Shown here one piece after another: positions 26,982 through 36,094 of a stretch of 64,000 bases of DNA. The notes under the pieces are model-generated. The model made no database searches. It saw only the letters and a list, made by a program, of their open reading frames with translations, and was not told where the DNA came from. Every line of letters begins with the position of its first letter. Position 1 is the first letter of the stretch. Made by a program: the position numbers and the translations under genes. The stretch comes from Pseudomonas sp. S35. Its GTDB lineage: Bacteria; Pseudomonadota; Gammaproteobacteria; Pseudomonadales; Pseudomonadaceae. The DNA is taken from contig NZ_CP019431.1 in NCBI RefSeq assembly GCF_009866765.1, positions 5,531,001-5,595,000 of the forward strand. Reading direction: 5' to 3'.

Positions 26982-27875
26982 TCACACCATCTCGCTGCGA
27001 ATCCACTCAACGACCGACGTACGCTTCGGCACCCAGCCCAGCACCTCGCGGGCCTGCTTGCCACGCACCCGGCTGTTCGAGCCCAGGCCGTAGTTGGCCA
27101 TTTCATAACCCCATTCGGCTTCAGCCTCGGCCAATGGCCAATCCTGCGGCTTGCCCAGCTTCAGCGCGTCAGCAATGGCCGTGGTCATGTCGACAAACGC
27201 CGCCTCGCTGCTTTCCACAAAGTAAAACGTGCCCGGTACATTCTTCGTCAGTGCCAGCAGGTACAGCGCCACCACGTCTTCAATATGCACGTTGGACCAG
27301 ATGTTCTGCCCCGTGCCCACATGGCGCACCACCCCACTCTTGCGCGCCTGCTTGAGCAAACGCGGCAATTGCACGCTGTCACGCTTCACGCCCAGGCTGT
27401 GGCCGTAGATCAGGGTGTTGCAGATCACCGCCGCGTTCACGCCGTCCTGGGCGGCAGCCAGGATCAGGTTGTCGATGGCCACGCGCGCGGCCTTGTCGAC
27501 GGTCGGCTCCGGCAGGTTGCCCTCAACGTAAATGACATCGCTGGCCTTACCGCCCGACGCATCGCCGACAATGCTCGAACCGCTGGTGTGCAGGAACGGC
27601 TTGTTCGACCCCTTCAACGCAGCCAACAGGGTTTCGACGGCGGCACGATGGTCGCTGCTGGCAGCGTTGATCACGGCATCGGCTGTTTGCGCCTGCGCGG
27701 TCAACACGGCGGCGTCGTCGAGGCTGCCGATGACCGGCTTGATGCCCAGGGCTTTCATTTCAGTGGCTTGCTCGGCGCTGCGCACCAGGCCGGTGACATG
27801 GTGGCCGGCCTTGACCAGGCCGGTGGCAATCGAACCGCCGATAAAACCTGCGGCGCCGGTGACGAATACGTTCAT
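26982..27875 (-). CDS. NAD(P)-dependent extended SDR/epimerase-family oxidoreductase
   Basis: 297 residues. The cofactor loop is VTGAAGFIGGSIA, with an arginine at the end of the second strand (LVRSAEQ) that favours NADP. The usual catalytic Y-x3-K is not evident; the region reads SDVIYVEGN, so it may be an NmrA-like or reductase variant. Substrate is unknown. The gene is followed by a partial REP and is preceded, 147 nt away, by a LysR gene on the same strand that could regulate it. Confidence 0.85.
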   Translation of the reverse strand: MNVFVTGAAGFIGGSIATGLVKAGHHVTGLVRSAEQATEMKALGIKPVIGSLDDAAVLTAQAQTADAVINAASSDHRAAVETLLAALKGSNKPFLHTSGSSIVGDASGGKASDVIYVEGNLPEPTVDKAARVAIDNLILAAAQDGVNAAVICNTLIYGHSLGVKRDSVQLPRLLKQARKSGVVRHVGTGQNIWSNVHIEDVVALYLLALTKNVPGTFYFVESSEAAFVDMTTAIADALKLGKPQDWPLAEAEAEWGYEMANYGLGSNSRVRGKQAREVLGWVPKRTSVVEWIRSEMV

Positions 27876-28021
27876 GGAGGTTGCTCCTGACGGGGTAAGT
27901 GATGGGCCCAGTATCAAGGCTCGGCTCTTGTCGAATAAGCCTCTAGCGCCCAATTCACTCTTGCGCGGCAGTCACGAATCCCGTGGCAGCTGCCTCGGGC
28001 GCGGGAGGTAGTCTGCACGTC

Positions 28022-28918
28022 TCAGCAGGCATACCGCGCCAGCTTGGCCTGGATAAAGTCCAGGAAGCACTGGATGCGCAAGGCCAACTGCGAGTTGCGG
28101 TAGAACACCGCGTGGATCGGCTGGCGATAACCACTGTTGAACGCCTCCAGCACTGGCACCAGGCGCCCGGCGTCAATGTCGGCGCTGGTCATAAAGTTCG
28201 ACAGGCAACAAATGCCCTGCCCTTCCAACGCCAGTTGGCGCAAGGTTTCGCCGCTGGAGGCGGCAATGCCCGGTTGGATCAGCCAGCGGTCGCCTTCCAC
28301 ATGGCGCAGTGGCCAGTGGTTGAGGGTTTCGGTCTGGGTGAAGCCAAGCAGCGTATGGTCGGCCAGCTCGGCCACGGTGGTCGGCGTACCGTATTGCTTG
28401 AGGTAGTCAGGGCTGGCGAGGATATGCAGCGGCGTGCAACCCAGCGCACGCGCATGCAGGGTCGAGTCGGCCAGGGCGCCGATGCGGATGGCGATATCGG
28501 TGCTCTGTTCCAGCAGGTCGATGATCAGGTCATCGCTGTTCAGCTCCAGCTGGATGTCCGGGTAAAGGCTGCGAAACTCGGCGATGTACGGCACGATCCC
28601 ATGCAGCATGAACGGCACGGCAGCGTTGATGCGCAGCCGCCCGGCCGGGTTTTTCTGGCGTGATGACAGGCGCTCTTCCAGCTCATCCATCTGCGCCAGG
28701 ATCAACTTGGCCTGTTCGAAGAAGTATTTGCCCTCCTCGGTCAGGTCCATGCGCCGCGTGGTGCGGTTGATCAGCGTGGTGTCTAGCTTGGCCTCCAGGC
28801 GCGACAAGGTGCGGCTGACTGCCGACGGCGTCTGCCCGACCTGCTCCGCCGCTGCCGAAATCGAGCCGCACTCGATCACGCTGACGAAGATCTGTAGCTC
28901 ATCGGATCGGGCTTTCAC
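28022..28918 (-). CDS. LysR-family transcriptional regulator
   Basis: 298 residues. The N-terminal HTH (ELQIFVSVIECGSISAAAEQVGQTPSAVSRTLSRLE) and an effector domain starting at GRLRINAAVPFMLHG are typical. The C-terminus is a conserved-length effector domain. The ligand is unknown. It lies between the SDR and the quinone reductase genes on one strand, 30 nt downstream of the quinone reductase stop, so it may respond to quinone or thiol stress; this is inference. Confidence 0.9.
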   Translation of the reverse strand: MKARSDELQIFVSVIECGSISAAAEQVGQTPSAVSRTLSRLEAKLDTTLINRTTRRMDLTEEGKYFFEQAKLILAQMDELEERLSSRQKNPAGRLRINAAVPFMLHGIVPYIAEFRSLYPDIQLELNSDDLIIDLLEQSTDIAIRIGALADSTLHARALGCTPLHILASPDYLKQYGTPTTVAELADHTLLGFTQTETLNHWPLRHVEGDRWLIQPGIAASSGETLRQLALEGQGICCLSNFMTSADIDAGRLVPVLEAFNSGYRQPIHAVFYRNSQLALRIQCFLDFIQAKLARYAC

Positions 28919-28948
28919 AGGCTGTCCTCTCTATCGGTTCGCAGCAGC

Positions 28949-29539
28949 TTACACCGAGAGGTTGAAGACCTGCGCCAGATGCTGCTCGTAGCGCGCCACG
29001 TCCACCTCGATGGCCGGGCGTTTCATCACGTCCACGCAGAGGAAGGTCGGCAAGCCGGTCATGCCAAGGAATTCGTTGGCCTTGTGGAACGGGAAGTACA
29101 CCGCGTCCACGCCCTTGGCTTCGAAGAAATCGCTGGGGTCATCGAAGGCTTGCTGCGGTGCGTTCCAGGTCAGGGACAACATGTATTGCTTGCCCTGCAC
29201 CAGGCCGCCGCTGCCGTATTTCTGCGACGCGTCGGAACGGGTGCGACCGTCGCTGGCGTACAGGCTGCCGTGGCCTTCGGTGAAGACTTCGTCGATGTAC
29301 TTCTTGACGATCCACGGCGCACCCATCCACCAACCGGGCATCTGGTAGATGATCACGTCGGCCCAGAGGAACTTGGCGACCTCTTCGGCCACATCGTAGC
29401 CTTCGTCGATATGCGTGACTTTGACGTCGATACCACCACGGTCCAGCACGGCCAGGGCGGCGTCATGCAGGGTGGTGTTGTAGCGACCATCGGAATGGGC
29501 GAACTTTTTGCCGCCGTTGAGCAGGAGTACTTTTTTCAT
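28949..29539 (-). CDS. mdaB: NAD(P)H dehydrogenase (quinone), MdaB family
   Basis: 196 residues of a flavodoxin-like fold. The motif VIIYQMPGWWMGAPWIVKKYIDEVF is characteristic of MdaB/NQO-type quinone reductases. They reduce quinones by two electrons and protect against drugs and oxidants. The ATG at 29539 has an ATGGGAGG-type ribosome region just upstream on the minus strand. It is followed by the LysR gene 30 nt on. Confidence 0.88.
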   Translation of the reverse strand: MKKVLLLNGGKKFAHSDGRYNTTLHDAALAVLDRGGIDVKVTHIDEGYDVAEEVAKFLWADVIIYQMPGWWMGAPWIVKKYIDEVFTEGHGSLYASDGRTRSDASQKYGSGGLVQGKQYMLSLTWNAPQQAFDDPSDFFEAKGVDAVYFPFHKANEFLGMTGLPTFLCVDVMKRPAIEVDVARYEQHLAQVFNLSV

Positions 29540-29657
29540 GGGAGGGCATCCAGAAGTTGAAAATGTCTGGACGCAGACTATCGGCCCTGGCGCTGCGGAA
29601 TAAGCCGTCACCCGGCAAAATACCTTTGATTAAAATGCACGAATACAACAAGCATTG

Positions 29658-30422
29658 TTAACCACTGATCAGCAGATGGCCGCCCAACAGCGCCATGCCG
29701 ATGAAAAAAACCCGCTTGAACAGCACCGCACTGATGCGCTGACGCAACGCTTGGCCCAGCCACATGCCCAACAACGCCGGCACCAGCGCCAGCAGCGAAG
29801 CACTGACTTCACCACCGCCCAGGGTGCCGCGCCAGGCCAATCCCGCCGCCAGCGCCAAGGTCGAGACAGTGAACGAAAGCCCCAGCGCCTGCACCAACTG
29901 GTCGCGATTCAAGCCCAAGGCTTGCAGATAGGGCACCGCTGGAATCACGAACACGCCGGTGGCCGAGGTGATCACGCCGGTGATCAACCCACACAGCGGG
30001 CCCAACCAGCGCTCGGTTTGCGGCTTGACCTTGAAGGTGGGCAACAGCAACCCGCTCAGCGCATACACCAGCAACGCCGCGCCCAACGCCCGCACCACCC
30101 AGTGCCCGCCGTCCATGCCCAGCCACAACGTGCCGAGCCCGGTACCGAAGAAAATCAGCAACAGCATTGGCCACAGGCGTTTGAGCAAGGCGCTCAGGTG
30201 ACCGCCGAATGCCAGTTGCCACAGGTTGGTGACGGTCGAAGGAATGATCAGCAGCGCCGCAGCCTGCGCCGGCAACATAGCCAGGCCGAGCATGCCCATG
30301 GCCACTGTCGGTAGGCCAAGACCGATTACCCCCTTGACCGTGCCGGCCAGCAGGAAGGTGCCGAACACCAGCAGGGTCAAGGCAGGACCGAGGTTTTGGT
30401 AGAACGCGAGGAAGGTCGTCAT
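29658..30422 (-). CDS. TauE/SafE-family sulfite exporter-like permease
   Basis: 254 residues, about 8 membrane helices, and two family repeats: GTFLLAGTVKGVIGLGLPTV and GPLCGLITGVITSATGVFVIPAVPYLQAL. Such proteins export sulfite or sulfoacetate. No sulfur genes adjoin it, so substrate is unknown. It is divergent from the LysR gene at 30543, separated by 120 nt, a common regulator-target arrangement. Confidence 0.88.
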   Translation of the reverse strand: MTTFLAFYQNLGPALTLLVFGTFLLAGTVKGVIGLGLPTVAMGMLGLAMLPAQAAALLIIPSTVTNLWQLAFGGHLSALLKRLWPMLLLIFFGTGLGTLWLGMDGGHWVVRALGAALLVYALSGLLLPTFKVKPQTERWLGPLCGLITGVITSATGVFVIPAVPYLQALGLNRDQLVQALGLSFTVSTLALAAGLAWRGTLGGGEVSASLLALVPALLGMWLGQALRQRISAVLFKRVFFIGMALLGGHLLISG

Positions 30423-30542
30423 AGGGCGATTGTGCGGGTTTGGATGTGCGCTGGAAATTCGCCATATACTGAGGCTGCCTCTTGTTTTGCGGGAGGCTGA
30501 AGGCCTCATCGGGGCCAGTAGAGCCACCAGAGAACCCCAGCC

Positions 30543-31439
30543 ATGCACTTTGACCTCACCGACCTGCGCCTCTACCTGCACACCCTCGACACCGGCAACA
30601 TCACCGCCGGCGCCAGCCGCAGCCATTTATCCCTGGCAGCAGCCAGCGCGCGCATTCGCGCAATGGAAGCTTCACTGGGCATCGAATTGCTGGAGCGCGG
30701 CCGCCGTGGCGTTACCCCAACCGCCGCTGGCAAAGCACTGGCCCGCCATGCCCGACTGCTGCTGCAACAGGCCGACCATCTGCAACAGGACCTGGCGGAA
30801 TACGCCAAGGGCATCAAAGGCCAGGTGCGCCTGCTGTGCAACACCACGGCGCTCAGCGAATACCTGCCTGAACTGCTGGCGGATTTTTTATGCGAACACC
30901 CCAACCTCGACATCGACCTGCAGGAGTTGCCCAGCCTGCGCATCACCCAGGCGTTGCGCCAAGGTACGGCGGACCTGGGGATAATTTCCGATGCGGTCGA
31001 CACCCATGGCCTGCAAACCCTACCCTTTCGCGACGACCCGCTGGTACTGATCCTGCCCGTGGACCATCCCTTGGCCGCGAGCCCGGTGAGTTTTATTGAC
31101 AGCCTGCAATTCGACTACGTCGGCCTGGCCGCCCACAGTGCACTGGCGGTGTACCTGGAAGAACAAGCGTTGCACGCTGGGTTTCGTTTGCAGACGCGTA
31201 TTCGCGCCGAGGGCTTCGATGGGGTGGTTCGCATGGTCGCCCGAGGCGCGGGCCTGGGCATCGTGCCCCAGGCGGCCCTGGACCGCTGGCCGCTGACGCG
31301 CTCGTTCAAGGCCCAGCCTTTACGGGAAGACTGGGCCTGTCGCCAACTGTTGCTGTGCGCACGTTCGTTCGACCAGTTGCCGGGTTACGCCAAGGCCTTG
31401 TTCGACGCCTTGGCCTTGCCCTTGCGGAAAAACCCGTAG
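30543..31439 (+). CDS. LysR-family transcriptional regulator (probable regulator of the TauE/SafE gene)
   Basis: 298 residues: HTH in residues 1-63 (DLRLYLHTLDTGNITAGASRSHLSLAAASARIRAMEASLG) and an effector domain from GQVRLLCNTTALSEYLPELL. The start is the ATG at 30543. It overlaps the 3' end of the convergent permease gene by 55 nt (31385-31439), so both proteins share their last codons on opposite strands. Its most likely target is the divergent TauE/SafE permease; ligand unknown. Confidence 0.88.
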   Translation: MHFDLTDLRLYLHTLDTGNITAGASRSHLSLAAASARIRAMEASLGIELLERGRRGVTPTAAGKALARHARLLLQQADHLQQDLAEYAKGIKGQVRLLCNTTALSEYLPELLADFLCEHPNLDIDLQELPSLRITQALRQGTADLGIISDAVDTHGLQTLPFRDDPLVLILPVDHPLAASPVSFIDSLQFDYVGLAAHSALAVYLEEQALHAGFRLQTRIRAEGFDGVVRMVARGAGLGIVPQAALDRWPLTRSFKAQPLREDWACRQLLLCARSFDQLPGYAKALFDALALPLRKNP

Positions 31440-32791
31440 TACACCGCCGACAGAATCAGCAGGAACGGCACGCCAAACACCAGCGTCATCTTGAACGCTT
31501 CGGTGAAATACGTGGTGATCATCACCGCCCCCATCAGCACCAGGCCCAGCAAGGTGCTGTAGGGAAACAGGCGCAGTTGGAAGGACAACTTCGGCCCGCC
31601 ATGACGCTGGCGATAGCGGCGGAAAAACAGGTGCGTGAGGAAGATCATGAACCAGGTGAAAATCGCGCCAAACATCGAGATCGCCATCATCAGGGTGAAC
31701 GAGCTTTGCGGGTACACCACGTTGAGCAATGTCGCCAGGGCAATGCCCGAGCTGGACAGCAGCAGCGCATTCAGCGGGATGCCACTCTTGCTCAAGGCGC
31801 CCATGGACTTGGGCGCAAACCCGGCGCGGGACAAACTGAACATCATGCGCGTGGTGATGTAGAGCTGGCTGTTCATCGCCGACAGCGCAGCGATCAGGAT
31901 CACAAAGTTCATCACCCCGGTGGCACCGGGAATGCCGATGGTCTGCATCACCGTGACGAACGGGCTCTGGGTCTGCCCGGCCTGGTTCCACGGCACAATG
32001 GCCAGCATCAGCGCCAGGGTCAGCAGGTAGAACACCACCAGGCGCACGATGGTCGCGCGAAAGGCCTTCTTCACCGCCTGCTCCGGGTCGGCCGCTTCAC
32101 CGGCGGCTACGGCGATCATCTCCACGCTCAAATAACTGAAGATCGACACGATCACCGCGATCCACATACCGCTCAAGCCATGGGGGAAGAACCCGCCGTG
32201 CGCGGTGTAATTCTGCACGCCGTAGTCCGGGTTGCCGGAGCCGAACACCACGTACACCGCCAGGATGATGAAGCCGACGATGGCGCTGATCTTGATGGTG
32301 GAGAACCAGTATTCGAAGTTGCCGAAGGTCTTCACGCTGATGGCGTTCAGTGCAATCAGCACACTGGAAAACGACACGATCCACACCCACTCCGGCACGT
32401 TGGCGAACCAATACTTCATGTACATCGCCACCGCAGTGACCTCGGCGCCCACCGCCAACACGATCGCCGCCCAATACGCATAACGCACCAGGAACCCGGC
32501 GAGCGGGCTGATATAGAACTCGGCATACGCGCCAAAGGAGCCCGAGGTGGAATGCGCGACGGTCATCTCCGCCAGGCAGCCCATCAGCAGCAAGGTGATC
32601 AGCGCGCCAATGGCGTAGCTCACCAGCACGCTGGGCCCGGCGTAACCGATGGCGTAGGCGCTGCCCATGAACAGCCCGGTGCCGATGGCGCCACCGATGG
32701 CGATCATGCTCATCTGGCCGCAAGTGAGCTGGCGCCGCAGGCCCAGTTCACGTTGGGTGATTTCGGCAAAGCCGGTGTCTGGCGTGGTCAC
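31385..32791 (-). CDS. Amino acid permease, APC superfamily (ProY/AnsP-like)
   Basis: 468 residues with 12 membrane helices. The first helix carries the amino-acid permease motif IAIGGAIGTGLFMGSAYAIGYAGPS. The start is a GTG at 32791 preceded by AAAGGGG; no ATG fits. A REP element separates it from kynU, and it is transcribed in the same direction. Its place at the edge of the tryptophan cluster suggests import of kynurenine or an aromatic amino acid, but the sequence alone cannot tell. Its C-terminal end is shared with the LysR gene. Confidence 0.88.
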   Translation of the reverse strand: MTTPDTGFAEITQRELGLRRQLTCGQMSMIAIGGAIGTGLFMGSAYAIGYAGPSVLVSYAIGALITLLLMGCLAEMTVAHSTSGSFGAYAEFYISPLAGFLVRYAYWAAIVLAVGAEVTAVAMYMKYWFANVPEWVWIVSFSSVLIALNAISVKTFGNFEYWFSTIKISAIVGFIILAVYVVFGSGNPDYGVQNYTAHGGFFPHGLSGMWIAVIVSIFSYLSVEMIAVAAGEAADPEQAVKKAFRATIVRLVVFYLLTLALMLAIVPWNQAGQTQSPFVTVMQTIGIPGATGVMNFVILIAALSAMNSQLYITTRMMFSLSRAGFAPKSMGALSKSGIPLNALLLSSSGIALATLLNVVYPQSSFTLMMAISMFGAIFTWFMIFLTHLFFRRYRQRHGGPKLSFQLRLFPYSTLLGLVLMGAVMITTYFTEAFKMTLVFGVPFLLILSAVYYGFFRKGKAKASNKALA

Positions 32792-32834
32792 GTGGTGTAC
32801 CCCTTTATTATTATTTGAAGATTGACTCGATCCC

Positions 32835-32860
32835 TGTGGGAGCAAGCCCACTCCCACATT
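32835..32860. repeat. REP palindrome between kynU and the permease
   Basis: TGTGGGAGCAAGCCCACTCCCACA is an imperfect REP of the GGGAG group. Confidence 0.8.
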
Positions 32861-32876
32861 TTGATCTGTGTTTTAT

Positions 32877-34127
32877 TCAGGTAACGCTGTGGCGGACTTT
32901 GAATTGCGGTTGGTCCCAGGTGTGCTCATCAAGGATTTCACCGAGGATTTCCACGGCGTCCCACACCTCGGTAAAGCTCGTATACAACGGCGTAAACCCA
33001 AACCGCATGATCCGCGGCTCGCGGTAATCGCCAATCACACCTCGAGCGATCAGGGCCTGGATCACCGCATAACCTTCAGGGTGCTCAAAGCTCACATGGC
33101 TGCCACGCCGGGCATGTTCACGCGGGGTGATCAACACCAGGCCGTGAGCCGCGCAACGGGCTTCAACCCACTCAATAAACAGGTCGGTCAATGCCAGGGA
33201 TTTGGTACGCAGACTGGCCATGTCGGTCTGTTCGAAAACCTCCAGCCCACACTCCACCATCGCCAGCGAGGTAATCGGCTGGGTGCCGCACAGGTAGCGG
33301 GCGATACCGGCGCTCGGCGCATAGTTGTACTCCATAGCGAATTGCCGGGAGTGCCCGAACCAGCCCGACAGCGGCTGGCGCACCAGGTCCACCAGCGCCG
33401 GATTGACCCACACAAACGCCTGGGAGCCTGGCCCGCCGTTGAGGTATTTGTAGGTGCAGCCAATCGCGTAATCGGCCCCGGCGCTGTGCAGGTCGATGGG
33501 TACCGCGCCCGCCGAGTGGGCCAGGTCCCAGATACTCAAGGCCCCGCACTCGTGACTCAAGGCGGTGAGCGCCTGCATGTCGTACATGTAGCCGGTCTTG
33601 TAGTTGACGTGGGTGAGCATCACCACCGCCACATCGCCGTCGATGGCCTGGGGCAGTTCGTCCGGGCTGTTCACCAGGCGCAGGGAGTAACCCTGTTGCA
33701 GCAAATCGGCCAGGCCTTCGGCGATGTACAGGTCGGTGGGAAAGTTGCTCGCTTCGCTGACGATCACCTTGCGCGCAGGCGCGCGTTGGCGCTGTACGGT
33801 CAGCGCAGCGCTGAGCACTTTGAACAGGTTGATCGAGGTGGTATCGGTGATCACCACTTCGCCGTCACGCGCACCGATCAGCGGTGCCAGGCGGTTGCCC
33901 AGGCGCTGGGACAAATCCGCCCAGCCAGCGCTGTTCCAGCTGCGGATCAAACCATTGCCCCACTCCTCGGCAATCACCTGCTGCGCCCGCGCCAGCGAGG
34001 CCACCGGGCGCGCGCCGAGGGAATTGCCGTCGAGGTAGATAACCCCCTGCGGCAACGCGAACTGATGGCGCAGAGGCGCCAGCGGGTCCTGGGCGTCGAG
34101 GGTTTGGCAGTGGCTTCGGGAGGTCAT
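32877..34127 (-). CDS. kynU: Kynureninase
   Basis: 416 residues. PLP-dependent enzyme that splits kynurenine into anthranilate and alanine. The PLP-lysine region is [17 protein letters not shown], where the lysine after TY is the Schiff-base residue, and the substrate motif [17 protein letters not shown] holds the PLP-ring aspartate. The start [20 protein letters not shown] gives the usual length. It is divergent from the Lrp-type regulator kynR, as in other pseudomonads. Anthranilate made here feeds antABC 5 kb away. Confidence 0.95.
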   Translation of the reverse strand: MTSRSHCQTLDAQDPLAPLRHQFALPQGVIYLDGNSLGARPVASLARAQQVIAEEWGNGLIRSWNSAGWADLSQRLGNRLAPLIGARDGEVVITDTTSINLFKVLSAALTVQRQRAPARKVIVSEASNFPTDLYIAEGLADLLQQGYSLRLVNSPDELPQAIDGDVAVVMLTHVNYKTGYMYDMQALTALSHECGALSIWDLAHSAGAVPIDLHSAGADYAIGCTYKYLNGGPGSQAFVWVNPALVDLVRQPLSGWFGHSRQFAMEYNYAPSAGIARYLCGTQPITSLAMVECGLEVFEQTDMASLRTKSLALTDLFIEWVEARCAAHGLVLITPREHARRGSHVSFEHPEGYAVIQALIARGVIGDYREPRIMRFGFTPLYTSFTEVWDAVEILGEILDEHTWDQPQFKVRHSVT

Positions 34128-34270
34128 GGGCGATCCTGGTTTTTATAGTGAAGATGGACCAAATAATGAACGAAGTTTTAGAGAATTTTCGTGCAAAGTG
34201 GTGGGTAACAGGCTAATTAAGCTGTAGGAAATTCGAATTTAACCCCCAAACACGCGGATTTATTCTAACC

Positions 34271-34744
34271 ATGATTCTTGACGCCACCGACCTGCGCCTC
34301 CTGCATTTCCTGCAACAGGATGGCCGTATCAGCAATCAGGAACTGGCGGAAAAAGTCGCGCTGTCGCCCTCCGCCTGCCTGCGCCGTTTGCGCCTGCTGG
34401 AGAGCGAAGGAATCATCAGTGGTTACCGTGCGGTGCTCAATGCCGAACAACTGGGGATCGAACTCGAAGCCATCGTCCACCTGTCATTGCGCCAGGACGT
34501 GGAGGACTGGCATGAGACGTTTATCAAGAAGGTGCAAGGCTGGCCGGAAGTGGCAAGCGCCTATGTGATCACCGGCGCCAGCAACTATGTGCTGCGGGTG
34601 CAGGCGCGCAACCTCAAGCACTTTTCTGACTTTATCGTGAACCACCTGAACCGCACGGCGGGGGTGATGGATATACGTTCGGAGATTGTGTTGCAGAAGA
34701 TCAAGGATCGGGATGAGGTGTTGGATTTGGTTGTGCGCAAATAA
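34271..34744 (+). CDS. kynR: Lrp/AsnC-family regulator of kynurenine genes
   Basis: 157 residues: an AsnC-type HTH (DATDLRLLHFLQQDGRISNQELAEKVALSPSACLRRLRLLESEGII) and a RAM ligand domain. In P. aeruginosa KynR activates kynA and kynBU in response to L-kynurenine; the divergent position beside kynU supports this name. A GATTTATTCTAACC stretch precedes the ATG; the 143-nt intergenic region must contain both promoters. Confidence 0.85.
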   Translation: MILDATDLRLLHFLQQDGRISNQELAEKVALSPSACLRRLRLLESEGIISGYRAVLNAEQLGIELEAIVHLSLRQDVEDWHETFIKKVQGWPEVASAYVITGASNYVLRVQARNLKHFSDFIVNHLNRTAGVMDIRSEIVLQKIKDRDEVLDLVVRK

Positions 34745-34763
34745 CTGAAACGCCATAAATCCA

Positions 34764-34809
34764 ATGTGGGAGGGGCGGTGCGACGATTCGACTTGCCCCC
34801 TCCCACATT
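34764..34809. repeat. REP hairpin after kynR (T-tract)
   Basis: ATGTGGGAGGGGCGGTGCGACG...TTGCCCCCTCCCACAT is a REP palindrome with a widened loop, followed by TTTTTG. It lies between the converging kynR and catA and may end both transcripts. Confidence 0.8.
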
Positions 34810-34820
34810 TTTGACCGCAT

Positions 34821-35750
34821 TCAGTCTTCGAGGGCGCGAACCCGCTGCATGCGCTTTTGCTCTACCGGCGCTGCGGCGGTCTGCAACTCAAAGTCAAAAT
34901 CAATCTGCGCAAACCGCCCTTGCACACCAAACTCCCGCGCCAGTTGCTGATCGTCACTGAAGCGAATTTCAGCGATCAATTCATCCCGCGTCGCGTAGGC
35001 AAAGTCATCATGCAGGTACGGGTCGTCCGACAGGTTGATCTGGGTGGTCAGGTGCCGATGCCCCGGCGCCGAGATAAAGAAGTGGATATGCGCCGGCCGC
35101 TGCCCATGACGCCCGAGCTGATCGAGCAACTGCTGGGTCGGCCCGGTCGGTGGGCAGCCGTAGCCTGACGGCACGATGCTGCGAAACCGGTAGTTGCCCT
35201 GGGCGTCGGTCTCGATGCGACGGCGCAGGTTGAACTCCGATTGAGTGGCATCAAACCACGAGTAAGTGCCGCCGGTGTTGGCCTGCCACACATCCACGAT
35301 CGCCCCGGCCAGTGGCTTGCCGTCGGTGTCGCGCACCTGCCCGCGCATGAACAGCGGCACCGCTGCATCGGTCCCATCATCCAGGCGCGCTTCGTACTTG
35401 GACAGCGGCGCACCGGCTACATACAGCGGGCCTTCGATGGTGCGCGGGGTGCCGCCGGATTTGCCGGCTTCTTCGTCGGCGGCGTCCATCAACATGTCCA
35501 GGTAGTGCTCCAGGCCCAGCCCGGCGGCAAGCAGCCCGGCTTCCTGGTTCTTGCCCAGCTCGTTGAGGTAGTTGACCGCCTTCCAGAACTCTTCGGGGGT
35601 CACGTCCAGGTCTTCGATGATGTTCACGGTGTCGCGCAAAATGCGGTAGATCAGCGCTTTGGTGCGTGGGCTACCGCCGTCATTGAGGTTGCCGCTGGCT
35701 TCTTCGAGAAACTGTTGGGCGTGGGCAGTCTGGGACAGTCGGATGGACAT
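34821..35750 (-). CDS. catA: Catechol 1,2-dioxygenase
   Basis: 309 residues of the intradiol dioxygenase family. An N-terminal helical dimerisation part is followed by the catalytic domain. The metal ligands of the family (two Tyr, two His) lie around IVPSGYGCPPTGPTQQLL and GQRPAHIHFFISAPGHRHLTTQIN. It opens catechol to cis,cis-muconate. It is the last gene of a catB-catC-catA operon, 41 nt after catC. Confidence 0.95.
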   Translation of the reverse strand: MSIRLSQTAHAQQFLEEASGNLNDGGSPRTKALIYRILRDTVNIIEDLDVTPEEFWKAVNYLNELGKNQEAGLLAAGLGLEHYLDMLMDAADEEAGKSGGTPRTIEGPLYVAGAPLSKYEARLDDGTDAAVPLFMRGQVRDTDGKPLAGAIVDVWQANTGGTYSWFDATQSEFNLRRRIETDAQGNYRFRSIVPSGYGCPPTGPTQQLLDQLGRHGQRPAHIHFFISAPGHRHLTTQINLSDDPYLHDDFAYATRDELIAEIRFSDDQQLAREFGVQGRFAQIDFDFELQTAAAPVEQKRMQRVRALED

Positions 35751-35791
35751 GGTGCAATCCTCATCTTGTAATTATTGGGTATAGAACAGGC

Positions 35792-36082
35792 TTAACGGTC
35801 GTCCTCATGGATCGACGAAGGGTGCCGGCACAGGGCGTTCACTTCGATGGCCATGTAAGGGTAAAGCGGCAGCTGCATCAGCAGGTCGTGCAGTTCTTGC
35901 ACGCTATCGACATCAAACACGCTGTAGTTGGCGTAGAGCCCGGCGATGCGCCACAAGTGGCGCCATTTGCCCTGCTGTTGCAGGCGCTGCGCCAGGGCTT
36001 TTTCGTCGGCCTTGAGGCTGGCGGCGCGTTCGGGGTTCATGTCGACGGGCAGGTTCACGGTCATTTTTACGTGGAACAACAT
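35792..36082 (-). CDS. catC: Muconolactone delta-isomerase
   Basis: 96 residues, starting MLFHVKMTVNLPVDM and holding the family core LWRIAGLYANYSVFDVDSVQELHDLLMQLPLYPYM. Converts muconolactone to 3-oxoadipate enol-lactone and forms a decamer. It follows catB by 12 nt. Confidence 0.95.
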   Translation of the reverse strand: MLFHVKMTVNLPVDMNPERAASLKADEKALAQRLQQQGKWRHLWRIAGLYANYSVFDVDSVQELHDLLMQLPLYPYMAIEVNALCRHPSSIHEDDR

Positions 36083-36094
36083 AGAAAGCGCCTC

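Noticed and set aside
31355..32818. 487-codon plus-strand frame opposite the permease gene
   Set aside because: Its composition (H, Q, R-rich) is the usual mirror of membrane-protein codons.
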